A model generated the notes under the pieces. The model searched no databases, was not told the DNA's origin, and was given only the letters and a program-made list of their open reading frames with translations. This document shows positions 11,101 through 19,491 of a stretch of 20,184 bases of DNA, one piece after another. The stretch is from Saccoglossus kowalevskii (Eukaryota; Hemichordata; Enteropneusta; Harrimaniidae), in NCBI RefSeq assembly GCF_000003605.2, contig NW_003148274.1:14799-34982 (forward strand), given 5' to 3'. Each line of letters begins with the position of its first letter. Within the stretch, counting starts at the first letter, position 1. Position numbers and translations under genes: made by a program.

Positions 11101-14100
11101 ACCAGAGATGCCAATTAAATACTTCTAATCCGGAACCATTTATCAATGAAAGATAAACATCAAATATGTTTGGATAACTTTAGATCTGAACGACACACAT
11201 GTACGTGATTACAATGAGAAGTTGACCCAGATTAGAATTACTGGGATTCGCCGCGGATTAGTGTTACTGAAACTGGCCGCGTGTAAAAAGTATTGCGTGG
11301 CCTTGGGGCAAATTGGCAATTTCTCAACGTGAAATCAGAGCCAGTTTTACGGAAATAGACATAGTGTTAAATTTATGATGTTTCCAAACATGCTGTAACT
11401 GATACAAATGTGTGTTTATTATAACACACGTTTGGCTTATACACACAATTGCACAAAGTGTATAATTTATGGATTGAATCAAAGGGCTGACTGAGGTCAT
11501 GAACCTCGTATACGTCCCTGACACATGTTTTGGAACTAGAATTTTCATATTGAATACGATATAAAGCCTTCCAGGATACCACTCGCAGAAAATGGAAGGA
11601 TATGATTTAACGTCTGCTTCTTACTAGATAACAACAACGTTTATTTGTTTCTCAAATTAGATCAATATTTTTTATGAATAAAGTTAGACTGTAAACGGAC
11701 AATTTAATTGGTTGAAAGAGAAAATAACAGTGAAATCTATAAACGTTCGTGGTATTCTTTTGAAATAAAATCTAACCCTCTGACTTGTACTTCCTATACC
11801 CTTATATGCACATGCGTATACACACGTATCAACTAAACGGAGGTCAAGGTTAATAGTCCGGCATCTTTAATTAGCCTGTCTGGAAATGGTTCTTTTGTGA
11901 CACATTCTTATCTTCTTTATTGCCTATTCTAGTACTTCCTCTGTATCCTTATTATTCCTCACAACTGTGTGAAACTGTCGCGTAATAGTTCCTGTTTAAA
12001 GGTCAAACATCATTCTTCTTCACATTCTGGGGGTATGAGTTAGTAAGAATTTCCCACCGCCTCTTCCCCAAAGCCAGCAGTTGTTTAAAAAAGTTGAAAA
12101 CCAATTTAACACATGGCAAAAGGTAGGTGATTGGGAATTACTGCCGTTATTGGAGGGATTGCCAGGATGTGTGACCCTTGGGTACATGCCTAAGATACAT
12201 TCGCTGTCAATTTCCGTCAAAGCGTAGTTAGGGGAGCGGGGTTAGCAATAGTTCAAGGACACCATATGGCTAGATATAGGGGTGTAACATTCTGTGTAGC
12301 ACACTGCATTCGAGAAAAACACGTGCATAAACGTATCGACATTTGTCTTCCATTCGCCACATGCTGATGGTGGCCCCAGTGACCCCACAGGCTAACTGGA
12401 AAACCAGAAACTATGTTGAAGTTATAAAATAACAAGAACTTGTTGTACCACTGTCCCTCAACACTGTCATTGCTGGCCTGGGGGAATATGTTTACAGCTT
12501 CGGGTACGGTAAATATTAAAGGGCGGTGGTCGTCGCGCAGCGCGTGTTCGAATGTCATGTAAACAAACATAGTATTTTGTACGCGTTGTATACGTCTATG
12601 AGTTCCATATCGAAAAGATGCACTCACCACCGGGCACGCCCTCAACGTCGTACTTTACATAATGAAACACCCCCGATTCAACAATTTACTCTTCCTTTCT
12701 TTTTTTAAGTTAAAACTATTTTCATATACGATTTTTTTACAAATATAAACAGGACAATCTTCAGAAATATACTCATCATGATGCTGTTGCTTGACTGTAC
12801 GTGAAAGAGAAACGTCCACCATTTTGAAAAACTTACCCCTAACATCTGTCGAAGATAGAAATACTGTGGTCCCGTTTTGTATTCGTTATACGTTCTGCAG
12901 AACACAAGGCCGTTGATTCCCAGCCATACAACCTTGAGAAGAAACAAAAATAATAAACATTATTCTCATTTGTGTGTGTTCTGGAGATTCTTGAAACTTT
13001 AAAATAATATTGTGTGTGTATGTAATCAATCCATACACACTTCACCCAAAAATGTATTCGGTGCCGCTTTTAATGTATTTTTTGTTGTGCGTTATTAACG
13101 CATTGAATGTTATATCGGATGTGAGTATATTATTATATAATATTCTTTTCGAAGGTTACCCGGTTTGCGCTTAGTCTGTGATAATCTTTCATACGACGTG
13201 CACACACCATTACATCGCTTTGCTGTGTTTATCTTTGGGGTATGCGACCGACCAATCTTCTTAGCAAGTCTAGCTATCTATTACAGTACGTAGTGTGTAA
13301 ATATGAACAAACTGACCCCAAAACCTTCCCCTGCTCGTGCTTAGAAAATGTGTGTAAACGAGGCCAATATCCGAGGTATTGAACATTTGGCCTCGAGCTG
13401 TGTCACAATGCTGCACAAATCTGTACTAATTGCGAGACAATTCAGATTGCAAGCAGGCAATAATCTACGACGACATACCGACATACATTAAACAATTGCG
13501 TTCGGAATATTTACTGTCAAAGGTCAAGAAAAGTTGTATTTTGCCAGAGCAATATAGCGATATAGATTTTTGTTTGCAAATTTCTATCCCGATAAAAGAA
13601 CTCGAGAGAACTTGAGGAAAGAGATTGATTGTTGTAGAACAACAAGTACGAACCCAAACGTCAGTGCGTTCGCCACACAAGTTGAACTTGAATGTAATTA
13701 ACGATATTCCCAGCTTGTTCTCGTCGAGGCACGGTTTACGTTCTCTTCAGTTCTAGTTCTTTTTTATATATTATGTTTACCAGGTGTCGTAGATTATATT
13801 TCTACCTAAACTAAATCGCATTCTCTATACATGTTGCTGCTTATGGATTGTCCCCATAGAAATGGTCGTCTACAAATACCACCAGAACGATGGACTCGGA
13901 ACATGTTTATTTCAAATAATGGTAATTCTTTGGTAATAGCAATTATCGAAATCAAGAAAAACTATGGGTAACATGACATGTGCGTGGAATCGGTTAAACA
14001 TTTTCATGGTAGAAATGTACGTAAATCTGAGGTCACACCAAAGGTCACACCAAGGGAAGCACTGTGTCAATATTCACTCTGGGTGGTAATTATCAACTCA

Positions 14101-17100
14101 TCCAATTAATATTAGTAAGCCGCCAATATCTTCTGTTTTTAATTTCACGTTACATATACTTTAAACCGTCAATATTTGTGATTGAAATCCAAGTGGATGT
14201 AAGTCATATATATACCCACGTTTTCACGAGATGCTGAATTGTTTTAGTTACGGACAGGGAGTACGAAAACATCGAGTTACAAAATGACTCCGCCAATATT
14301 TTAGAAACCATGCCCACATTTTAAAAATCACGCCCACTTTTGCAAATTGTACACCCAAATTGTAACTCGAAATGTACTCATTACAAAATGACTCGTCGTT
14401 TGATTTATTTTATTGTAATTTATTTTAACATTCCATCGTTCGTACATTTTCATATGGGTGATTTTGAATACAGTATTATTGTCCAGTATTTGCGTTCCAT
14501 ATTGATTGAAGACATAAGCGACGGAATTTGATTCACTGATACGGTCGCACGGGCGCATTGAATTATTGGTACGTACTGTTAATGACAGCGCGTGCGCATT
14601 TACGGTCATGGTTTCATTTTGTCAACACAATGCATCGAGCAGCAATTGTCCGCGTTGTCCCGTTTACCGTCAATTAAACATCCTGGTGGTTTCGTTATTT
14701 CAGCATACTTATGTGTGAAACAGGTTGACTCGCCTGGTAAACAATGAATGGCATTGTGCTCAAACAAATGTTACGGAATTTGTTTCCGGGTCAATAAATA
14801 GATTAGATAGCATAACAGCGTCTCATCCACAGAGACCCTATTACTGGTACATTTGAATTGAAAAACGTACGAATTTGAATCACAGGACCACCACCAGTAA
14901 TCTGCAGATCAGCATCCTGGTGTAGGTCTTCATCTGTTCAACTTTGCCATGCGTCGGTCATATCTCACCACCAACAGCGGAAAGTAAACACATACTGGAT
15001 CAACCGTGACTGCAACGGTCTGTAACGGTACACCCGGGACAGTCAGCATGATCGTTAAAAGCTTCCCCAGAAATAATAAACACTGTTTTATCACCAAATG
15101 TAAAACAATGATCGCTTGTCTTCAACCATAATTGAGGAAACTATTTTCTTTGTGATGCTGTATCTGTGGATTAATTGGAAATGTGTGGACCCGACGAAAT
15201 AATAACATTCGCTATAAATTCCGATATATGAGCTCGTACAGGGCAGAGAGTGTAAGACAAATCAAGGAACATTTCAATCTGCAAAATTGACTTACAAATT
15301 AGTGTACTCAATGCGAATAACCTTGCCGAAATATTTATTTCAATGCAATAATTATTTGTTATATGACATAATTGTCCCACCACCCAGCTGTGATAACATT
15401 CATTTTCGCATCTTATCGGTGCGAAGCAGCATGTCATTCACTGCAAAGCGAAGAATCAGTGGGAAAAATAAGTTCGTTGTGCGTTCACTCCAGGCTCTAT
15501 ATATGACACAGAAGGTCGTCAACGAAGTATGCCAAGGTGGCACTTTTAGTTGTATCAGTCGTATAGTTCATGTAGCCCCTGTCGTTCAGTCTGCTGGTGG
15601 TAGGTAAACGACGCAACGGGTCAGATAATAAATCGTTGTCGTAAATGGTGACGACAATTTAGTGAACACAATTAGGGGCAGCACAACTATGCACATACGA
15701 TCAGATAAAATCCCCCCTCAATATCGAATGGCCCACCCTTAATCTACTTTTTCAAGCGAAAATGCTGCTCTTCGTTTCTTTCAACATGTATTCATTATTT
15801 TATTGCAAAACTTATCCAATCTCTATCCCGTTACTCACAGAAAATTTCTGATCTGACACGACGCACGCACATGAGCGTTTTCGTTTTCCAGACCAGTTTA
15901 AGATTACGGGCATGCTAATATTATTCTTGATCCATAGTGCGGTATACGAATTTTGAATTTTCATTAACACCAGTTTGTATATTATTTACTTTGTAGATTA
16001 TATTTTAAGCACTATTTACATTTTTTGTTCATAGCCTACAGTCGTGCCTACAGTCGTGTATACAGTCGTGCATACAGTCGTGTATACAGTCGTGTATACA
16101 GTCGTGCCTACAGTCGTGCCTACAGTCGTGCATACAGTCGTGCCTACAGTCGTGCATACAGTCGTGTATACAGTCGTGCATACAGTCGTGCCTACAGTCG
16201 TGCATACAGTCGTGCATACAGTCGTGTATACAGTCGTGCATACAGTCGTGCCTACAGTCGTGTATACAGTCGTGCATACAGTTGTTCAATTTCTGGTTAT
16301 GTGTGCTGTTATGGGTTTGGTAATCATAACAAAAAATATACAGAGAATATTTTTACAAAAAGAATTCCATTGAAGGGAAAAGTGCTGGAAAAAATATTCC
16401 AGCAACATTATTCCTTAACTAAAACTCAAATGTGAGGAGAGAGGTTTTTAATGGTCAACTTCTTATTAGAGTAGACAAAACGGCAAAGAAAAATGGGAAT
16501 TGTATGTTGACGATAAAACACTTAATAACATATTGCCAGTCTGTCTGAACATGCTGATGTTTTCTATGCACGTGTCTCTGATATATTCATTTATTAAACC
16601 TTGCTTTACCGTATACGATAGGATGCGACTTTATCTTCGTATTTATCAAGACCCGGCAATACTGTCAACACGAAATTATCTAATACCACAGGGGTAATGC
16701 GATACCGTTGCAATACAATTCGTGCCCTTATAGCCTCATTTGGGATTATTTGTATTCACGAACGACATACTTGAAATACTAGTTTCGACTTATTAATCAA
16801 GTCTCGTGTCCTCCGTGGGAATATGTCAATGAAGATATCAATATTTTATTGGAATATATGTGCAAAAGCAAGCAAAACTGATTATTAGGCGAAATACCTA
16901 TCCACGGTTACTAAAAAAATCTTTTTTAGTAACCGTGACCTATCGGAGCAACTGACGTCGCCACTCTCTGTGCTTCAGAGAAAATGATGATGTCATCATT
17001 CTGCGTTATAGTGCAAATGATGTCGTCCTGCCCCTGTCTTTGTTACAATAAAAGAAAACCTTGAATATCATATAAGAAATGATATGTGCTCGTTCCACTA

Positions 17101-19491
17101 CACCGGCCCAAATAACTATTTTTTTTTTGAGAGAGAGAGAGAGAGTTCTTTGAGCCAGCATGGATTTAACGTACAAATAACGATTGTGTGCTCCGATTTG
17201 CTGATAAAGAACAGAGATAATATATCACTTTCTTGAAAGTTAATAACTTAAAGGCGAAAGTTTATCCTACAATATTAACGGAATTCGTGTGCGTACTGGT
17301 AACTGTTCTTTTAATGGGTATCGCAACGTTCATAGCACAATCACTTGTACAATACCGAACGCACAGTGAATGTTAATGTGGTCCACCAGTAAGTGTAGAC
17401 CGTTGTGCTATATTGTTATATCACAGTTAATCCCATCAAATTACACCCACTGTTAATTTGATTACGCCAGACCTCAAAACGAGCTGAGCCGGCACGTTGG
17501 AAAGTCGTCACGTCCGATAATCGGGAATCGCATCTGCGCATAACACTTTAAGCAGTTCAAGTTGTCAGTCAGATCAGTGGTTTTTTCACCGCACCACGCT
17601 GCTGAAATCCACTCGCGAATTCCGCGTGGTATTCACACTGCGTACGATAGAACTTTTAACGTTACGACCTCCGCCGCTTTGTGAGGTTATGACAACCTCG
17701 TCACGGACTCCATTAATACTAACACGTTTTTGTTGTAATCTAATTAACTTCAAGCCCGTGTTGAGAGAAAACTACGTTGTTATTTCACGTGGACCATTAG
17801 CTCCATGCGTGAACCTGTATTACTGCTATCAAAGGGCGGTAAACTGTGACCCAACTGATCTTCTGCTACATAATTTTAACGTAACCAAAGAATTGTTCTT
17901 ACTGCAACTTTTTTTGTCGGTGTCTAGACCGAATAGTTAAAGCTACTTGATAATGTTGACTATAATTGTAACGCTTATGAATTCTCAGTCGACCGACACG
18001 TTGCAATTGTACAATTATTTAGTTTACGTGTCGTTTCCTTGCTATACGGCGGAAGTCAGCACTGTTTGTATCGGCTGTAGTGTCGGCTTTGACTTAGAGT
18101 AGCTACAATTGGGATGGTTTGTTTACGGGAGTAAATAAATGGAAATGGGAGTGTGTATTTTTTTCGGAATGATGGAATGTACCCAAGATCATCCCTAAGA
18201 TACACCACCATTCTACAATCAAGTCTCCAAATCTATTAAAAGAGAGTTTTCCTGATTTAATCAAATAATCTCAATCCCAACTGAACACAGTCTATGCTTA
18301 ACCCGTTAAACGTCGCAGTGATTTCCCGCCAAAATGTTGAGATAAAATTTTGCATTTCAAAATTTAATGTCTGTATTTGTTTGACGAAACTCTCGTATTG
18401 TTCATTTGACTATGTTTTTCATCACGTCTTTGCGCACATATTAGTTGAAACAAAATTATTTTGTGAATAATGACACAAGTTGTCGTTCTAGAGATTTATC
18501 GATTGTCCCTGTGTGCAATTTATAGCCGGTCAAATCAAAATCATGACAGCTGAACTTGACATACACACTTGAAATATTGCAATCGGTATGTATTATCACG
18601 ACACGAAAGTGTCCGGTAGTTTATCGACTCCCTCTTACACGCCATGTTTGTAAATAATAGTGCTGTCAAGACTAAGGAACTTTAAGACCAGTGAGGTATC
18701 AGTACTGTTATTATAGATCAGATTATCATAGTATGTTCTTGTAGATAATTCCTAGACAAGAGACTGTCACCATCAGTGACCCGTTAATGGGTGAAGGCAA
18801 ATGTTTACCAGGGAGGCGATAGTCAGGATCCGTTGACAATAAGCTTTGAAAATGTGACATTAACACGTATTGAATGCAGTGCAAAGTGCAAGCAAGTATG
18901 GGTGTATTCATACACATTGTTGGTATTATGGTGTTTGTAATAAAGAAAAAAAAACTGGGCTGACTTTTAAAATGCCAACTCGGCATAAACTTAATACTTT
19001 GACTTGCTCCCTGAAGCAACGGGATCAACTTGAATCGATGCGTATGAGTATGACAGGCAAATACAGTTATTTAATACAAGTGTAATAGAGATGTACTGTG
19101 GATTTATTTCATGAGATATGTACACTAGGTTGAAAGGTCAGCATGAATTTCTCCCACACACTGGTGTCTTATAAACATTGCATCTCGTCCTTGACATCGG
19201 GACGATATAAAGTGCTACACTTTTTATTAAATAGTGATATTTGACAAGCTGCGTGGTATATCTGTATTACGTAATGTAGGTGATTGGAGTATCCATACGC
19301 CAATATTAATGTCACACGTGTAAGTCTGCTTCATACATGCCAAAATCATAACACAGCATAAATTCAGTTTGAAACGCCAGAAGACTACGTAAGTCGAAGA
19401 AGGCAAAGACCAAATACAGTTCGTTTGCACTTACCAGTAGGAGGTATTTATATCCATCGTTGCGTAGCCAGTGCCGCCCGGATGTAACCAT
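2122..19491 (-). CDS. NOX4: NADPH oxidase 4-like (NOX4) gene, 12 coding exons, 3' end off window
   Basis: NOX4 is a membrane flavocytochrome that passes electrons from cytosolic NADPH through FAD and two haems to oxygen. In vertebrates it works with p22phox and releases mainly hydrogen peroxide constitutively. The spliced exons give, in order: a short N-terminus and TM1 (residues 1-45), TM2 with the motif LNLNCAMVLLPMCRTLL (64-80), TM3 with haem ligands His105 and His119, an NSS sequon at 129, TM4 (about 160-180), TM5 with FWYTH (His194) and His207, the E-loop with His222, Cys226 and Cys251, TM6 from TWMW (264), and the FAD motif HPFTLT in exon 11. GPQYFYLRQMLG, DPRK and PGC favour NOX4 over NOX1-3. 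All junction phases agree (0,0,0,1,0,1,2,2,0,0,0) once a one-base slip in exon 8 is allowed for. The last exon seen ends in phase 1 after GDWT. Roughly 200 C-terminal residues, including the NADPH site, are not in the window. Family identity is near certain; exon edges are by eye. Confidence 0.95.
2320..2382 (-). CDS. NOX4: NOX4 exon 11, FAD-binding motif
   Basis: Encodes YIMVNIPSISSMEWHPFTLT plus Ala, in phase 0 at both ends, between acceptor TTTCCTCCAG and donor GTAAGT. HPFTLT is the FAD-binding signature of the ferredoxin-reductase-like domain in all NOX proteins. EWHPF resembles NOX2; human NOX4 has ENHPF. Confidence 0.95.
2640..2644 (-). terminator. Pol III terminator of tRNA-Arg
   Basis: A run of five T on the minus strand begins one base after the mature tRNA 3' end, the usual Pol III stop. 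It should keep Pol III from reading further into the NOX4 intron. Confidence 0.8.
2657..2667 (-). promoter_or_regulatory. tRNA-Arg B box (Pol III)
   Basis: Minus-strand GGTTCGAATCC matches the B-box consensus GGTTCRANNCC exactly and forms the T arm. Together with the A box it would recruit TFIIIC. Confidence 0.9.
2701..2711 (-). promoter_or_regulatory. tRNA-Arg A box (Pol III)
   Basis: Minus-strand TGGCGCAACGG fits the internal Pol III A-box pattern TRGYNNARNNG and forms part of the D arm. Confidence 0.85.
3097..3264 (-). CDS. NOX4: NOX4 exon 10, transmembrane helix 6 and start of FAD domain
   Basis: Encodes 56 residues from TWMWVVVPL through CDVIEIRFTKEKF to GKAGQ, after acceptor ATCTTTTTTGACAG. 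TM6 leads into the cytosolic reductase domain. Exon 9 joins directly: CKEM...PQQ-TW has the same length as the human segment. A second GTAAAG donor sits 14 bases upstream of the one used (GTAAAG at 3091-3096); using it would shift the frame. Confidence 0.94.
3265..3656 (-). other. NOX4 intron 9
   Basis: A 392-bp intron from donor GTAATA to acceptor GACAG. Vertebrate NOX4 has extra E-loop residues in this part of the protein, but no coding segment was seen here, and the flanking exons already align without a gap from the second E-loop Cys to TW. Confidence 0.8.
3657..3816 (-). CDS. NOX4: NOX4 exon 9, extracellular E-loop
   Basis: After acceptor TTTGTTCTAG it encodes GLLKMQENIVMHIPGC onward to FIRIPQQ (53 codons, entry phase 2, exit phase 0, donor GTAATA). 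It holds His222, Cys226, a sequon at Asn230 (NKT) and Cys251, the equivalent of human Cys270. The loop between the cysteines is 19 residues shorter than in human NOX4 as I remember it. Confidence 0.92.
3817..4284 (-). other. NOX4 intron 8
   Basis: A 468-bp AT-rich intron from donor GTAAGC to acceptor TTCTAG. No repeat or RNA gene seen. Confidence 0.8.
4285..4364 (-). CDS. NOX4: NOX4 exon 8, transmembrane helix 5, carries a one-base frameshift
   Basis: After acceptor TCTTTTCCAG the frame reads TASYEIFWYTHHLFIVF, with haem ligand His194. Beyond the five-base homopolymer at 4313-4317 the family match continues only in another frame, as YILLLFHAS, which supplies haem ligand His207. With one more base in the run the exon would be 81 nt and end in phase 2, exactly what exon 9 needs. 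As written, the frame reaches TAA at 3806-3808 in exon 9. Donor is GTAAGC. Confidence 0.9.
4558..4630 (-). CDS. NOX4: NOX4 exon 7, transmembrane helix 4
   Basis: Encodes VAGATGFSMMIILFVIVTSS and then TKAVR, counting the split first and last codons. It lies between acceptor CTCTTTACAG and donor GTGAGT; entry phase 1, exit phase 2. It aligns column by column with human PGLTGVCMVVVLFLMITAST. The TGACGTCA palindrome here is coding sequence, so it is probably not a regulatory CRE. Confidence 0.93.
4764..4791 (-). CDS. NOX4: NOX4 exon 6, 28-nt micro-exon
   Basis: A 28-base exon between acceptor CTTTTCTAG and donor GTGAGT, encoding DPRKVLFCS plus one base. It matches human NOX4 DPRKLLFTT at the entry to TM4. 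The short size would hide it from most gene finders; both splice sites are strong and both phases fit the neighbours. Confidence 0.9.
4969..5000. repeat. 9-bp GC-rich inverted repeat in intron 5
   Basis: CGCCCTCTA and TAGAGGGCG are perfect inverse copies 14 bases apart, GC-rich within AT-rich DNA. Each arm resembles the core of the animal CTCF motif in opposite orientation, but could also be the remains of a small palindromic element. Confidence 0.55.
5066..5163 (-). CDS. NOX4: NOX4 exon 5, second TM3 haem ligand and extracellular C-loop
   Basis: After acceptor TTTCATTTCAG it encodes VHTIGHITNVINSSQ onward to CQDE, ending at donor GTGCGT. The His of VHT is haem ligand 119. An N-glycosylation sequon (Asn129-Ser-Ser) lies in the loop where human NOX4 also has sequons. 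The loop length equals the human one. Entry phase 1, exit phase 0. Confidence 0.92.
5164..5657 (-). other. NOX4 intron 4
   Basis: A 494-bp intron, strongly AT-rich around 5260-5340, with homopolymer tracts but no recognisable element. Confidence 0.8.
5658..5742 (-). CDS. NOX4: NOX4 exon 4, transmembrane helix 3 start with haem ligand His105
   Basis: Encodes 28 residues plus one base, beginning VAKRRVRRFIDQAKQIH after acceptor TTGTGTAG. The basic stretch is the cytosolic B-loop, and the His in QIH is the first haem ligand. Two donors overlap, GTGGTA and GTAAGT, three bases apart. The downstream one (used here) is stronger and gives the required 13 residues between the two TM3 histidines. Confidence 0.93.
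7352..7379. repeat. 10-bp inverted repeat with 8-nt loop
   Basis: TCTCGATATT pairs perfectly with AATATCGAGA around the loop CAATTGCA, whose first six bases are themselves palindromic. Function unknown. Confidence 0.7.
7541..7553 (-). promoter_or_regulatory. perfect DR1 nuclear-receptor element (candidate)
   Basis: Minus-strand AGGTCA-A-AGGTCA matches the DR1 consensus at all 13 positions. DR1 sites are bound by RXR heterodimers, HNF4 and COUP-TF type receptors, all present across animals. It sits mid-intron in NOX4, suggesting a possible enhancer; there is no functional evidence. Confidence 0.5.
8473..8583 (-). CDS. NOX4: NOX4 exon 3, B-loop and transmembrane helix 2
   Basis: Encodes 37 residues from KGLCISRG to CLRRSHK, after acceptor CTCTTACAG and before donor GTGCGT, phase 0 at both ends. 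VLNLNCAMVLLPMCRTLL is the NOX family signature of TM2; vertebrate NOX4 differs at only a few positions. The frame is also open upstream of the acceptor into intron, which is not coding. Confidence 0.95.
8584..12836 (-). other. NOX4 intron 2
   Basis: A 4.3-kb intron. The segment near 9770-9960 and the stretch 12000-12650 are richer in GC than their surroundings. The latter includes a 130-codon open minus frame (12253-12645) without a recognised domain. No clear repeat family, RNA gene or coding exon could be assigned. Confidence 0.75.
12837..12932 (-). CDS. NOX4: NOX4 exon 2, transmembrane helix 1
   Basis: Encodes 32 residues from VVWLGIN to FYLRQMLG. It follows acceptor TTCTTCTCAAG and ends at donor GTAAGT, phase 0 at both ends. 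The hydrophobic first half completes TM1. GPQYFYLRQMLG matches human NOX4 GPEYHYLHQMLG far better than the NOX2 equivalent. Confidence 0.95.
14030..14053 (+). repeat. 12-bp tandem duplication with two AGGTCA half-sites
   Basis: AGGTCACACCAA is followed at once by AGGTCACACCAA, giving two nuclear-receptor half-sites spaced by six bases. That spacing fits no classical receptor dimer well, so a simple slippage duplication is likelier. Confidence 0.6.
14273..14394. repeat. degenerate 20-bp tandem repeat flanked by short inverted and direct repeats
   Basis: Three 20-bp units (14298, 14318, 14338) share the form ATTTTA...A-GCCCAC. They are bracketed by CGAGTTACAA at 14273 and its inverse TTGTAACTCG ending at 14369. 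A 14-bp direct repeat TTACAAAATGACTC occurs at 14277 and 14381. This could be a small decayed mobile element or a local duplication. Confidence 0.6.
16035..16284. repeat. 12-bp minisatellite, 21 copies
   Basis: Units of NNTACAGTCGTG, whose first two bases are CC, CA or TA. Twenty copies have an exact core and the last is decayed. A period of 12 without stops keeps several frames open on both strands, producing YSRA/V, TVVH/P/Y and HDC-type repeats that should not be taken as proteins. Lies within NOX4 intron 1. Confidence 0.97.
16903..16937. repeat. perfect 16-bp inverted repeat with 3-nt loop
   Basis: CACGGTTACTAAAAAA and TTTTTTAGTAACCGTG are exact inverse complements separated by ATC. The tight hairpin could extrude as a cruciform, or be a relic of a palindromic element. 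It is too short for a microRNA precursor. Confidence 0.85.
17119..17145. repeat. T10 followed by (GA)8 tract
   Basis: A T homopolymer of ten bases runs directly into a 17-base GA microsatellite in intron 1. It may bind GAGA-type factors or be a neutral microsatellite. Confidence 0.9.
19435..19491 (-). CDS. NOX4: NOX4 exon 1, start codon and N-terminus
   Basis: Encodes 19 residues, MVTSGRHWLRNDGYKYLLL, which align without gaps to the human NOX4 N-terminus (WLANEG becomes WLRNDG). The start has purine G at -3 and G at +4, a good eukaryotic context. The reading frame stays open upstream without another well-placed ATG matching the family, so this ATG was chosen. The exon ends in phase 0 at the strong donor GTAAGT (19429-19434). 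Confidence 0.9.

Larger units (their letters stand above)
12933..19434 (-). other. NOX4 intron 1
   Basis: The first intron is 6.5 kb, the longest here, as is common for regulatory first introns. It holds the 12-bp minisatellite, the 16-bp perfect inverted repeat, a GA tract, a 20-bp degenerate tandem repeat and a pair of AGGTCA half-sites. Open frames at 15287-15607 (plus), 15171-15437 (minus) and 17626-17940 (plus) have no recognised domain; the last begins at GTG, not ATG. Exons 1 and 2 join in phase 0 without missing residues. Confidence 0.8.

Noticed and set aside
12525-12560. Possible tRNA-derived SINE with GTTCGAAT
   Set aside because: No convincing A box or cloverleaf, and no poly-A or repeat tail at the right distance.
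12253-12645. 130-codon minus-strand frame in NOX4 intron 2
   Set aside because: No recognisable domain or splice continuity with NOX4; a length like this can arise by chance in a moderately GC-rich stretch.
15171-15437. Cys-rich minus frame starting MTCCFAPIRC in intron 1, ending near a GTAAGT donor
   Set aside because: A stop immediately precedes the ATG, no acceptor fits the frame, and NOX4 exons 1 and 2 join without it.
16025-16435. Open frames of 86-136 codons with YSRA/V, TVVH or HDC repeats
   Set aside because: They are all translations of the 12-bp minisatellite, open in several frames on both strands, and lie within a NOX4 intron.
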